This document shows positions 16,897 to 25,163 of a DNA stretch of 35,043 nt, in pieces. The stretch lies in the NCBI RefSeq assembly GCF_013044505.1, contig NZ_JABERD010000099.1, positions 1-35,043 on the forward strand, in the 5' to 3' direction. This DNA is from Streptomyces sp. S3(2020) (GTDB lineage Bacteria > Actinomycetota > Actinomycetes > Streptomycetales > Streptomycetaceae). The notes beneath the pieces are model-generated. The model made no database searches, was not told the origin of the DNA, and saw nothing but the letters and a program-made list of their open reading frames with translations. A program made the translations under genes and the position numbers. Position 1 is the first letter of the stretch. The number at the start of each line of letters is the position of its first letter.

Positions 16897-18438
16897 ATGG
16901 CCAACAACGTCACCTCGCTGTTCCAGGCCACCGCAGCACACAGCCCCTCGATGGCTGCGTTGACGCGAGCGGCCGGCGACGGGGCGGGGCCGATCGACTT
17001 CTGTATCCCGGTCAACCCCTACTTCCCCACCCCGGGGATGTGGGACGAGATGTCGGGCCGCCTGCGCGACATCATCACGTACTACCCGAGCAGCGCCGAC
17101 ACCATCACCTCCGAGCTCTGCAACCTCCTCCAACTCCCGCCGTCCGCGGTGGCGATGGGCAACGGCTCCACCGAACTCATCACCTGGATCGACCACCTGC
17201 TGGTCCGTGAGTCCCTCGCCATCCCCGTCCCCACCTTCGGCCGCTGGACCGACCAGCCGATGGAGACCGGTAAGCGCGTCGACATGTTCCCGCTCCAGGA
17301 GTCGAGCGGATTCGCCCTGGACCTCGCGCAGTACGCCGAGTTCATCCGGGCCCGCGGCACCCGCGCCGCGGTCATCTGCAACCCGAACAACCCCGACGGC
17401 GGCTTCCTGCACAAGCACTCGATCGTGCAGTTCATGGACGCCATGGCGGACCTGGACCTCGTCGTCATCGACGAGAGCTTCCTGGAGTTCGCGGACGCGG
17501 AGGCGGAGCCGTCCGTGGTCCAGGAGGCGATGCTGCGCCCGAACGTCATCGTCCTGCGCTCGCTCGGCAAGAACTTCGGTCTGCACGGCATACGTTTCGG
17601 CTACATGGTCGCCAACCCGGCGCTCGCCGGCCGGGTCCGCTCGATGCTGCCGAAGTGGAACCTCAACGCCTTCGCCGAGTACGTGGTGTTCATGCTGAAG
17701 GAGCACGGCGCCGAGTACGCCCAGAGCCTCCAGCAGGTCTACCGGGACCGCCTCGACATGTCGAGCCAGCTCTCCGCGCTGCCCGGCCTCACCGTCTACC
17801 CCTCCCAGGGCAACTTCCTCTTCGTGCGCCTCCCCGTGGGCGCCGAAGGCACCGTGGTCCGGGACCGACTGCTCACCGAGCACCGGATCCTGGTCCGCGA
17901 GTGCGGAAACAAGATCGGATCGTCCAGCCGCTTCCTGAGACTCGTGGTGCGCCCCCAGGTGGACGTGCGTCGCCTGGTGTCCGGCCTGGAACAGGTGCTC
18001 TACGGGACCAGGAGGGGAGCCGCCGTGCCCGAGCTGGCTACCGGGACCAGTTACAGCTCGGGTACGGCGGCCGTGGACCGGCTGGTCGGCGCGTCCAACG
18101 GGGCGGGGATGCCGGGGCTCGCCGCGCAGGCCATGGCCTCAGGCCCGTCCTACGGCGGTGGCGTGCCGATGCCGCAGCCGATGCCGATGCCGATGCCGGC
18201 GGCAGCGCAATTCGCTCCGCAGATGCCGCAGGTGCCTCAGCCGCAGGTTCCTCAGCCGATGGCTCCGGCCGCCGCCGCTCCTTCGCCGTTCGCCGCGCCT
18301 GCGGGGCCCACCCCGCCCGGGGTGCCGGCTCGGGGTGGGCTCACCGCCGCGCAGGTGCGGGGTACCAATGGGTTGGCGCCGGCTGCGGCGTCGGGGTGGC
18401 CGAACACCGGGAGCTGGCCCAACGCCGCGGGTGCCTGA
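16897..18438 (+). CDS. PLP aminotransferase with Pro/Met-rich tail
   Basis: A 513-residue protein. Residues 1 to about 370 form a fold-type I aminotransferase of the HisC/CobD kind: CNPNNPDGGF, VVIDESFLEFAD (Asp for the pyridine nitrogen) and RSLGKNFGLHGIRFGY, with Lys as the PLP-binding residue. About 143 further residues follow, rich in Ala, Pro and Gly, with a run VPMPQPMPMPMPAAA and repeated PQVPQP elements, ending in WPNTGSWPNAAGA. Typical family members end near residue 350-370, so the tail is extra. The ATG at 16897 has GGAGG upstream. It is separate from the epimerase (179-bp gap) and converges on the GH43 gene. The amino-group substrate is unknown; histidinol phosphate, aromatic amino acids or threonine phosphate are options. 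Confidence 0.8.
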   Translation: MANNVTSLFQATAAHSPSMAALTRAAGDGAGPIDFCIPVNPYFPTPGMWDEMSGRLRDIITYYPSSADTITSELCNLLQLPPSAVAMGNGSTELITWIDHLLVRESLAIPVPTFGRWTDQPMETGKRVDMFPLQESSGFALDLAQYAEFIRARGTRAAVICNPNNPDGGFLHKHSIVQFMDAMADLDLVVIDESFLEFADAEAEPSVVQEAMLRPNVIVLRSLGKNFGLHGIRFGYMVANPALAGRVRSMLPKWNLNAFAEYVVFMLKEHGAEYAQSLQQVYRDRLDMSSQLSALPGLTVYPSQGNFLFVRLPVGAEGTVVRDRLLTEHRILVRECGNKIGSSSRFLRLVVRPQVDVRRLVSGLEQVLYGTRRGAAVPELATGTSYSSGTAAVDRLVGASNGAGMPGLAAQAMASGPSYGGGVPMPQPMPMPMPAAAQFAPQMPQVPQPQVPQPMAPAAAAPSPFAAPAGPTPPGVPARGGLTAAQVRGTNGLAPAAASGWPNTGSWPNAAGA

Positions 18439-18445
18439 GCGCCGT

Positions 18446-18510
18446 AGGGGCGCGGGTTCGTGCGCGAGTGCCGGTTCGTCGTGACTGGTCGCGCAGTTCC
18501 CCGCGCCCCT
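18446..18510. terminator. Streptomyces-type repeat hairpin, bidirectional terminator
   Basis: Outer arms AGGGGCGCGGG (18446-18456) and CCCGCGCCCCT (18500-18510) pair perfectly. Inner arms TGCGCGA (18461-18467) and TCGCGCA (18489-18495) extend the stem. The sequence GCGCAGTTCCCCGCGCCCCT is a very common intergenic element in Streptomyces. It sits between convergent genes and probably ends both transcripts. Confidence 0.8.
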
Positions 18511-18526
18511 TATAGGCGCGTCTTGG

Positions 18527-19960
18527 TTACACCGGGTTCAGCTTCCACTGTTGGCAGTTGTTGGCCAACCACGTCCACTGCCTCACATCCGCCGCGTCTG
18601 CCGTGGAGCAGTTGGCCACGTCCGCGACCTTGCCCGTGGCCTGGTTGACGATCCTGACCCAGCTGTTGTCGGTGACCACGAACCTGAACCGCTGGCAGGT
18701 GTTGTTCAGCCAGCTCCACTGGCGCAGGTCGGCGCCGTCGGCGCTCGAACAGTCCGCCGTGTCCAGAACCTTGCCGCCGGCCACGTTCACCAGCCTGCTG
18801 GTGTCGTCGCCCTGGTCCTCGATGCGCCACTTCTGGTTGTTGCCGCCGTTGCAGGTGTACTGCTGGACGTTGGCACCGTCGGCCGTCGAACTCCCGGCGA
18901 CGTCCAGGCACTTGCCGCTGTTGCGGTTGATGAGGGTGTACGTCGTGGAGGTGGCCGAGGGTTCGCCGGACGGGCCGGTCAGGCTCGACCCGAGGGCCAC
19001 CGGGGTACCGAGGTCGGGCGTGCCGTCGGAGTTCCAGGTGAACTTCTGGGCGCGGGTCGTACGGCCGTTGTCGCAGCCGTCCGAGGCCGAGTCGTTGGCG
19101 TGGTAGACGATCCAGTTCTCGGTGCCGTCGGGAGAGGTGAAGAAGCCGTTGTGGCCCGGGCCGTAGACACCGGCCGAGTCATTGCGCTGGAAGACCGGTG
19201 TGGACTTCTTGGTCCAGGAGGAGGCCGCCAGCGGATCGGAGCCGGTCAGGGTGAGCCGGCCGAGCTTGTAGTCGGGGGTCCAGCAGCCGCTGCCGGAGTA
19301 GATCAGGAAGGTCTGCCCGTTGCGCTGGAGGATCTCCGGGCCCTCGTTGACCGTGCCGTTGCGCTCCCAGTCATAGGTCGGCGTCGAGACGGTGGAGAAG
19401 CCGGTGGCGAGCGTGTACGGGTTGGACATCCGGGCCGCCACCAGGTTCTGGGTGCCGCCACCGCTCGCGCTGCCGAACAGATACAGCTGGCCGTTGATGG
19501 TCGCGACCGTGGGGTCCAGCATCCAGGCGGAGTTGAGCTGGTTCCGGTAGGTGTAGGGGCCCGTCGGGTCCGTCCCCGCGCTCTCCAGAACATGGGTGCG
19601 CTGGGTGGGGTTGTAGTCGGAGACGTTCTGCCCGGCGACGTAGTACAGGTACCACTTGCCGTTGAGGAAGTGCAGCTCCGGGGCCCAGATGTTGCAGCAG
19701 CGGGAGTCCGCGTCGCCCGTCCACACCTGGATGTTGGGCGCGGTGGCGAGCCCGGCGAGCGTGGCCGACTTCCGCATGGTGATGACGTTGGTCCAACTCG
19801 TCGTCACCAGGTAGTAGTTGCCGTCGTAGTACGAGATCCAGGGGTCGGCGCCCTTCTGCGTCTTGACCGGGTTGGCGAACGAGGCGGCGCTCGCGGAGGA
19901 CTGCCCGAGGGACAGGGCGAGGACCAGGGCGGCCAGCAGGGTCAGTAGGCGACGGGCCAT
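18527..19960 (-). CDS. Secreted GH43 arabinan-active enzyme with CBM13
   Basis: A 477-residue exported glycoside hydrolase. A Sec-type leader (about 1-26, LALSLGQSSASA) precedes a five-bladed GH43 domain (about 28-325). Candidate catalytic residues are Asp in GADPWISYYDG, Asp in WMLDPTVA and Glu in NEGPEILQRNG. From about residue 341 a ricin-type trefoil (CBM13) has three QxW-like repeats (NQKWRI, CQRFRF, CQQWKL). Related Streptomyces enzymes act on alpha-L-arabinofuranosyl bonds, so an exo-arabinofuranosidase or arabinanase is likely; beta-xylosidase activity cannot be excluded. The ATG at 19960 overlaps the upstream arabinanase gene by 19 bases, implying co-translation. The stop lies beside the repeat hairpin. 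Confidence 0.85.
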   Translation of the reverse strand: MARRLLTLLAALVLALSLGQSSASAASFANPVKTQKGADPWISYYDGNYYLVTTSWTNVITMRKSATLAGLATAPNIQVWTGDADSRCCNIWAPELHFLNGKWYLYYVAGQNVSDYNPTQRTHVLESAGTDPTGPYTYRNQLNSAWMLDPTVATINGQLYLFGSASGGGTQNLVAARMSNPYTLATGFSTVSTPTYDWERNGTVNEGPEILQRNGQTFLIYSGSGCWTPDYKLGRLTLTGSDPLAASSWTKKSTPVFQRNDSAGVYGPGHNGFFTSPDGTENWIVYHANDSASDGCDNGRTTRAQKFTWNSDGTPDLGTPVALGSSLTGPSGEPSATSTTYTLINRNSGKCLDVAGSSTADGANVQQYTCNGGNNQKWRIEDQGDDTSRLVNVAGGKVLDTADCSSADGADLRQWSWLNNTCQRFRFVVTDNSWVRIVNQATGKVADVANCSTADAADVRQWTWLANNCQQWKLNPV

Positions 19961-20910
19961 CCGCTGCTCCAGTTCAGAAGGTTGATGCCGAGTTTGGGGG
20001 TGCCGTTGTCGTTGCCGTCGTAGTAGTGGTAGACGATCAGGTCACCGTCGGAGTCGCTCATGATCGACTGCCCGCCGGGTCCGATGTACCGCCCGTGCGA
20101 CTCCAGGACCGGCGTCCCTCCGTTGTTCATCAGGGAGACGCCGTTCTGGTCGTGGTACGGCCCGGTGACGCTGGTGGCGCGGCCGACCTTGACCTTGTAC
20201 GTGGAGCTGGTGCCGGCGCAGCAGGTGTCGTACGAGGCGAAGAGGTAGTAGTAGCCGTTGCGCTTGACGATGGACGGCGCCTCGACGGCCTTGGTCCCGA
20301 TGGGGCGGGACGCGAGGGAGTACCGGGTGGTGTTCGAGGAGAGCTGCTTCCCGGTGCCGGGGTCGATCTGGATCATCTTCAGTCCGGTCCACCAACTGCC
20401 GAACGAGAGCCACCACTTGCCGTCGCCGTCGACGAAGAGATTCGGGTCGATGGCGTTGTAGTCGCTGGACGTGGTGGAGGTGTGGACGGTGCCGTAGTCG
20501 GTCCAGGAGCCGGGCAGTCCGGTGGCCGAACCGGCGAGCCCGATGGCGGACTTGTTGGACCCGAAGGTCGAGACGGCGTAGTACATCAGGTACTTGCCAC
20601 CGTGGTACGAGATGTCCGGCGCCCATGCCTCGGTGGCGTACGAGGACCACCAACTCGGCTTGGTGGCGAAGGCGTCACCGCCGGCCGTGAAGGCGATCCG
20701 GTCGGTGGAGGTTCGGTAGCCGAGCCCGCCGCCGGTGCCGTAGAGCAGGTAGCGACCCGCCGATGTACGGATCATGGTCGGGTCGTGGACGACGGTGGCG
20801 CCGGTGACCGTACCGGGGTTGGGGTACGCGGAGGCGGTGGAGGGGATCAGGGCCAGCAGTAAGGCTGCGGGGACGGCGAGAAGTGCGGTTCTGCGGGAGG
20901 TGCGGCTCAC
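19942..20910 (-). CDS. Secreted GH43 endo-arabinanase
   Basis: A 322-residue exported GH43 enzyme, without an appended binding domain. A Sec-type leader (RRTALLAVPAALLLALIPSTASA) precedes the catalytic fold. Candidate catalytic residues are Asp in VVHDPTMIRT, Asp in NAIDPNLFVD and Glu in AVEAPSIVKRNG. Length and motifs fit endo-1,5-alpha-L-arabinanases. I chose the GTG at 20910 because GGAAGGAG lies seven bases upstream. Codon 17, inside the signal peptide, is TTA (20862-20860), so bldA tRNA may be needed for secretion of this enzyme. A good promoter and one copy of the shared regulon box lie upstream, which connects it to the importer genes. The GH43-CBM13 gene follows with a 19-base overlap. 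Confidence 0.87.
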   Translation of the reverse strand: MSRTSRRTALLAVPAALLLALIPSTASAYPNPGTVTGATVVHDPTMIRTSAGRYLLYGTGGGLGYRTSTDRIAFTAGGDAFATKPSWWSSYATEAWAPDISYHGGKYLMYYAVSTFGSNKSAIGLAGSATGLPGSWTDYGTVHTSTTSSDYNAIDPNLFVDGDGKWWLSFGSWWTGLKMIQIDPGTGKQLSSNTTRYSLASRPIGTKAVEAPSIVKRNGYYYLFASYDTCCAGTSSTYKVKVGRATSVTGPYHDQNGVSLMNNGGTPVLESHGRYIGPGGQSIMSDSDGDLIVYHYYDGNDNGTPKLGINLLNWSSGWPVAY

Positions 20911-20925
20911 GCTGACGCTCCTTCC

Positions 20926-20939
20926 GTTCGATATTCCGA
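20926..20939 (-). promoter_or_regulatory. Shared regulon box, arabinanase copy
   Basis: The minus strand reads TCGGAATATCGAAC, one mismatch from the copy at 10560. It lies between the predicted transcription start and the RBS of the arabinanase gene, as at the dehydratase promoter. A second partial site (GGTTCGATTC on the minus strand, 20978-20969) falls in the promoter spacer. Confidence 0.6.
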
Positions 20940-20962
20940 TCACTGATCAGAGCTTCGGACGG

Positions 20963-20991
20963 ACCGTAGAATCGAACCACTTGCGCGTCAA
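20963..20991 (-). promoter_or_regulatory. Arabinanase promoter
   Basis: On the minus strand, TTGACG (20991-20986), a 17-bp spacer and TACGGT (20968-20963). The -10 is identical to that of the dehydratase promoter. Transcription should start near 20956. Confidence 0.65.
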
Positions 20992-21129
20992 CAGCCCGGA
21001 CATTCACAGGAGTTCGCAACCAAAAAGATCTTGTACGGAGGTCAACCATTGGGCATAGTCCGTCCACAGTGTGAAGCCCGCGTGAAGACTTCTCGCGCCA
21101 TCCGCCTTTGCCCGCAAGGAGACCACGGC

Positions 21130-21540
21130 ATGCCCAAGATCAGACACCTCGCCATAACCGCCGCCGCGGCAGCGGCCCTCGTGGTCGGTACGGCCGGTTC
21201 GTCCTACGCCATCGACACGGCCAGCTCCAGCAACTCCTGCGGAGCCGCGTACTTCTACCCCGACGGTGACACCTTCCGGATCCTCGACGTCTGTTCGGAC
21301 GGCAAGGGTGTGCGCCTCCAGTACACGAACCCCACGACGGGCACCCCGTCCACCAGCAACACGAAGATCCACGTGGACTACACCGGCGGATACACCGGGT
21401 GGAGCCTGTCCAACGCCTACGTCTACGACACCGACATGAACGAGGCCGCCTGCTTCTACTTCCGCGTCGGCCACGTCGACGACGGCTCCTTCGTCAGCGG
21501 CTCCTACGGCGGCTGGAACCTGGCCTGCGCCGCGCAGTGA
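21130..21540 (+). CDS. Small secreted protein, four cysteines
   Basis: A 136-residue product with a clear Sec leader (HLAITAAAAAALVVGTAGSSYA) and a mature part of about 110 residues. Four Cys residues (SNSCGAA, LDVCSDG, EAACFYF, NLACAAQ) could form two disulfides. The composition is aromatic- and Asp/Ser-rich and free of membrane segments, so it is probably released. I do not recognise the family. The ATG at 21130 has AAGGAG eight bases upstream; in-frame upstream starts add a segment that would precede the leader. It is divergent from the arabinanase gene and may share its control region, but no common role is shown. Confidence 0.72.
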   Translation: MPKIRHLAITAAAAAALVVGTAGSSYAIDTASSSNSCGAAYFYPDGDTFRILDVCSDGKGVRLQYTNPTTGTPSTSNTKIHVDYTGGYTGWSLSNAYVYDTDMNEAACFYFRVGHVDDGSFVSGSYGGWNLACAAQ

Positions 21541-21548
21541 CACACGTT

Positions 21549-21583
21549 CGCGCCCCCGGTTCCGAGTTCGGAGCGGGGGCGCG
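21549..21583. terminator. Hairpin between convergent genes
   Basis: Arms CGCGCCCCC (21549-21557) and GGGGGCGCG (21575-21583) pair perfectly, with an inner TCCGA/TCGGA stem. It lies between the stops at 21540 and 21601 and can serve both strands. Confidence 0.75.
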
Positions 21584-21600
21584 GCTGTGCTGAATGACCG

Positions 21601-22968
21601 TCAGTGGTCGTTCTCCAGATGCAGCTTCAGCAGATCGATGCCGTAGTCACCGCCGTTGGGCGTGCGGACGATGGTGTGGATGTGCTCCTGGGAGGGCGTA
21701 CCGCCCCCCATGCCCATGCCACCGCCCGGGCCGCCATCGTTGGAGCCGGCACTCGCGCCGGCGCTGGCTGTAGCAGTGTCACCCTTGTAGAAGAGGGGTG
21801 CCTGGGCGTCGTACTCGATGAGGACGACCGGACTGTGGATCCGGTAGTAGAAGGCGGAGTCGTCCTCCGTCTCCCCCATCCAGTAGAAGTACGTGTCGTC
21901 CAGATGCTTCTCCACCTCGGTCATCTTGACCTCGGCGTGGCCTTCGTTGATGTAGCCGATGTACACCCGGGCCAGATCGAGCAGCTTCTCCTGCTGCGCG
22001 GAGGTGAGCTCGGAGCACTTCAGGCCCTCGTAGGCGAGCTTGAGGTTGTCCTGGCCCGCGCCGGCCTTCATGTCCTCGTTGCCGTTCGACTGCGAGGAGA
22101 CGGCCTTCTTGAGCTGCGCCGCGGTGAGGGAGCGGATCATGGTGAGACCGACCGTGGTCTCCGGCTTGAAGAGGGTGATCTTCTCGCCCTTGTACGTACC
22201 GGTGGTGGGCTCCGAGCCCATGAAGGTCGGCGTCATCACGACCTGGTCGCCCAGGACGAAGTAGTTGATGGCGACATGGTGGCCCTCGTACTGGAAGCCC
22301 CACGGCTCCGAGGTCGACGGGGTGCCCATGAAGGTGAAGAAGTAGTGGCCCTCGGTCAGGGTCTTCTGGCCGCCGCCGTTGGAGTCGCCCAGGAAGGCGT
22401 TGAGCTTCATGATGCCGCGGGTCTGGGTGAGCCCGTCGGCGGAGAGGGCCTTGCCGAGAAGCGCGTAGCCGAGCTCGCGCTGCTTCTCGGTCAGATCACC
22501 CATACGGACGCCCTTGCGGTCGTAGCCGTCGACATTGCTCCACGCCGTCCACTCATCGGCGTCGATGTCGAAGACACAGGACTTGCGCTCCTTGGTGGAC
22601 AGCCCGTCCAGGAACGCCTGCGCGGCCTTGACCAGCGCGTCCGTGGAGACGTCCGTGGAGTGGATCGTGTACAGGTCGTCGACGACCTTGCCGTCGGTGG
22701 TGACACCGACGACATCCGCGTACTTGACCTGGGAGGCCCCGGGACCCATACCGCCGCCCCCTCCACCACCGGGTCCACCGGAGGGCATACCGCTGGGGGC
22801 GCCGCCCGGAGCGGCGGAGGACGAGGCGGAGCTCGCCGTGTCGGAGGAGCTGGAGGAGCAGCCGGTCATGGTCGCCACAGCGGCGACTCCGCCGGCGAGC
22901 AGCGCCTTGTTCATGAACCAACGGCGACTGCGCTCGGTTTCGGGGGTGCGGGGTCGGTGTCCGTGCAT
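21601..22968 (-). CDS. DUF3500 lipoprotein
   Basis: A 455-residue exported protein. The leader has a twin-arginine-like RRWFMNK and a lipobox MTGC (Cys37). A Ser-rich and then Gly/Pro/Met-rich linker follows to about residue 79. The main domain resembles DUF3500: LSTKERKSCVFDI, WGFQYEGHHVAINYFVLGD, FMGSEP and the late segment YYRIHSPVVLIEYDAQAP. Its conserved His residues (GHH, IHSP, and EHIHTIVRTPNGGDYG at the end) may bind a metal. The function of the family is unknown. The ATG at 22968 has GGAG at long spacing, and a later ATG (MNKALL) lacks any. It stands alone, converging on the small secreted gene. Confidence 0.75.
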   Translation of the reverse strand: MHGHRPRTPETERSRRWFMNKALLAGGVAAVATMTGCSSSSSDTASSASSSAAPGGAPSGMPSGGPGGGGGGGMGPGASQVKYADVVGVTTDGKVVDDLYTIHSTDVSTDALVKAAQAFLDGLSTKERKSCVFDIDADEWTAWSNVDGYDRKGVRMGDLTEKQRELGYALLGKALSADGLTQTRGIMKLNAFLGDSNGGGQKTLTEGHYFFTFMGTPSTSEPWGFQYEGHHVAINYFVLGDQVVMTPTFMGSEPTTGTYKGEKITLFKPETTVGLTMIRSLTAAQLKKAVSSQSNGNEDMKAGAGQDNLKLAYEGLKCSELTSAQQEKLLDLARVYIGYINEGHAEVKMTEVEKHLDDTYFYWMGETEDDSAFYYRIHSPVVLIEYDAQAPLFYKGDTATASAGASAGSNDGGPGGGMGMGGGTPSQEHIHTIVRTPNGGDYGIDLLKLHLENDH

Positions 22969-23166
22969 GTGCAGCAGACTCCATGCCCTACCTGAAGCGT
23001 TCCTCAGCGAAACCTGTGAACCGGAAGGTCGACCTCGGCCCGCACGGTCTCCGCGGGCGGCTCGCGGTCCAGTAGCGTCACTGGCCGTGACCGGAGATCG
23101 CAGATCTGTAGAAGGAGCCACCTCCCTCACCGCCGTATCATGGCCGCACATGGGAAGGAGTCCTTC

Positions 23167-23718
23167 ATGAGCGTCGACTCGATCATGCACACCGAGTTCC
23201 CCAAGGGGTACACGGTCCTGTTCGGGGCCGACGGAAAGGTGATCATGACCCCGCAGAGCGAAGAGCACTCCAGCACCATCAGGTCGATGCAGATCGACTC
23301 TCTCGCTCTCGGCCGTCACGCGAAGGTCACCTCCGACGTCTACATCGACTTCCCCGCCGACGAGAACTCCGCCCCCGACCTGGCCATCCTGCGTGAGGAC
23401 GCCCGCAAGGACGGCAAGCGCTACAGCTTCGAGGACGTCCTGCTGATCTCCGAGGTGGTCTCGACCTCCTCCGCACGCAAGGACTACGACGACTGCACCG
23501 CCAAATACGGGCGCTACGGCATCCCGATCTACCTGATCGTGGACCCGTACGCCCAGGAAGTCGTCCTGCACACCCAGCCCACCGGGTCCGGCTACATCGC
23601 GGCGCACACCCATGCCTACGGCACCGGCAAGCTCCCCATCCCCCTTGCCGACGGCCGTACCTTCACCCTCGACCTCGACGAGCTCCCTGTACCCGAGCCG
23701 GAAGCAGATGCGGGCTGA
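23167..23718 (+). CDS. Uma2-family PD-(D/E)XK nuclease-fold protein
   Basis: A 183-residue protein of the Uma2 family, very numerous in Streptomyces and cyanobacteria and predicted to be a restriction-endonuclease-like fold. The core residues are seen as Asp in SAPDLAIL, Glu in LISEVVS and Lys in ARKDY, followed by KYGRYGIPIYLIVDP. The N-terminal part is short (about 75 residues before the core Asp region) compared with members near 190-200. The ATG at 23167 has AAGGAG at good spacing; an ATG 27 bases earlier would add nine residues without support. It stands alone. The cellular role of the family is unknown. Confidence 0.85.
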   Translation: MSVDSIMHTEFPKGYTVLFGADGKVIMTPQSEEHSSTIRSMQIDSLALGRHAKVTSDVYIDFPADENSAPDLAILREDARKDGKRYSFEDVLLISEVVSTSSARKDYDDCTAKYGRYGIPIYLIVDPYAQEVVLHTQPTGSGYIAAHTHAYGTGKLPIPLADGRTFTLDLDELPVPEPEADAG

Positions 23719-23902
23719 GGTGCCGCCCGGCACTGACCGCGTACTCGAAGTCTGCTGACGGTTCGTTCACTTCGTCTGTGATCTTTCGGCGGAACCGCCC
23801 CCTCCCTGTACCTGATCGGCAACAGACGCGTACTCCCCCGCGAGGTCAGCGCGTCCCATGGGGCAAGCTCTGCGTGCCATCACCATCACCACGGGGGACA
23901 CC

Positions 23903-24568
23903 ATGAGCATGCCTGCCGGCAGGAACCGTACGTACCGCAGAGCCTGGAGGAGCTACGCCCTCGGCGTCGCCGCGGCGGCCGCGCTGCTCGCGAGTACAGC
24001 GTGTGAGCCGGGGACGTCGGACGCGGCGGGCGAGGCGAAGTCCTCGAAGTCGGCGAGCGCGACAAGTTCGGCGACGCCGAGTCCGACCGCTTCGGCGGGT
24101 GCGGGCGACAGCGGCGACGACGGCTCCGGTGTCCCGCTGTGCACCATCGAGGACCTCTCGGTCTCCGCGCAGAACTACGACGGACAGGGCGAGGACGTCC
24201 GGCACATCCTGCTCACCGTCCAGAACGCCGGCGACCACAAGTGCGACGTGCAGGGCGCCCCCGAGGTCACGCTCGGCGACGCCCAGGGCCCGGCCCCCGC
24301 GAAGGCGGAGACCGACTCCGGCGAGCCCATCACCCTCGCTCCGGGCGACGAGGCCTATGCCGGTGCGCTCGCGACCGGCGGCAAAATGGACACCTACGAC
24401 GTGACGTCCATGACCCTCGGTCTCGGGAGCCCCGGCGGGGAGAGCGAGGCCGGTGCGGAGGTCGACGTGCCCATGCCCGTCGACTCCTTCCCCGCCGACG
24501 ACGGCCAGTGGGTGAGCTACTGGCAGGGCACCGAGGGCCTCGCGATGCGCCCCGTCACCCAGTCCTGA
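23903..24568 (+). CDS. DUF4232-like lipoprotein
   Basis: A 221-residue exported lipoprotein with a lipobox STAC (Cys34), a long Ser/Ala/Thr/Gly linker to about residue 75, and a C-terminal domain with the DUF4232 pattern: LCTIEDLSV, a central LLTVQNAGDHKCDVQGAPEVTL and a late segment with hydrophobic strands. The two Cys residues after the linker probably form a disulfide. The family function is unknown; it is common among Streptomyces surface proteins. The ATG at 23903 has a weak GGGGGA upstream; ATGs at 23858 and 23909 are alternatives. Confidence 0.72.
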   Translation: MSMPAGRNRTYRRAWRSYALGVAAAAALLASTACEPGTSDAAGEAKSSKSASATSSATPSPTASAGAGDSGDDGSGVPLCTIEDLSVSAQNYDGQGEDVRHILLTVQNAGDHKCDVQGAPEVTLGDAQGPAPAKAETDSGEPITLAPGDEAYAGALATGGKMDTYDVTSMTLGLGSPGGESEAGAEVDVPMPVDSFPADDGQWVSYWQGTEGLAMRPVTQS

Positions 24569-24587
24569 CGGCCCCCTCCCGGGGCCG
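24569..24587. terminator. Hairpin between convergent genes
   Basis: CGGCCCC and GGGGCCG pair around CTCCC between the stops at 24568 and 24596. Confidence 0.55.
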
Positions 24588-24595
24588 CGGCGCGG

Positions 24596-24997
24596 TCAGA
24601 CGGCCCGCAGCAGCCCCTCGACGGTCTCGGCGTCCGTTTCGTTGAGCAGCATTCGGACATCCCCCTGCCCGGGGACGTCATACCGTAGGGTCACCAGTCC
24701 GGTGCGCCAACTCGGCTCGACGCGGACTGAACCGCTCCGCGGAAGGGGCACGGGAGAACGGCCTCGGCGGGCGAAGGTCAGCTGCCCGCCGTCTCCGGTC
24801 ACCACCTTTCCGTACACGAAGGCCTTTTTGCCCATGCCCGCCGGCCAGGAGATCCGACACGGGAAGCTCGCGGTGCCGGAGGAGGCCAGGGTGGTGGCGC
24901 GGCGGGCCGCCCGTCCGCGCTGTGCCCCGAGGGCGACGGCGGTGACTCCGGCGCCCACCGCACCGAAGATCAGCAACTCGGGCAACAGACTCGGCAT
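24596..24997 (-). CDS. Small membrane-anchored hypothetical protein
   Basis: A 133-residue protein with one N-terminal membrane segment (ELLIFGAVGAGVTAVALGA), a basic stretch and a soluble part of about 95 residues predicted as beta strands (SFPCRISW, KAFVYGKVVTG, QLTFARRG, LVTLRYDVPG), ending with an acidic helix ETDAETVEGLLRAV. It reminds me of DUF2550-type proteins, but I am not certain. I chose the ATG at 24997 because GGGAG lies upstream at six bases; the ATG at 25009 has no such site. It stands alone, converging on the DUF4232-like gene. Confidence 0.6.
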   Translation of the reverse strand: MPSLLPELLIFGAVGAGVTAVALGAQRGRAARRATTLASSGTASFPCRISWPAGMGKKAFVYGKVVTGDGGQLTFARRGRSPVPLPRSGSVRVEPSWRTGLVTLRYDVPGQGDVRMLLNETDAETVEGLLRAV

Positions 24998-25060
24998 CAG
25001 GTCTCCCATCCCAGGTCAGCACGCCGATCGGGGCATTGGACCACACGTACCCTCCTCCGA

Positions 25061-25077
25061 GCCGACACCCTGTCGGC
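25061..25077. other. Small hairpin
   Basis: GCCGACA and TGTCGGC pair perfectly around CCC between the divergent starts at 24997 and 25164. It may be an operator or a transcript leader structure. Confidence 0.3.
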
Positions 25078-25163
25078 ATCCTGTCTCGCAAGAAACTTGA
25101 CGATCTCTCACTTTGCCTAACTGACAGCTCGTCGACAGCATGCCTTCCTACGGTGCCGTGTTC

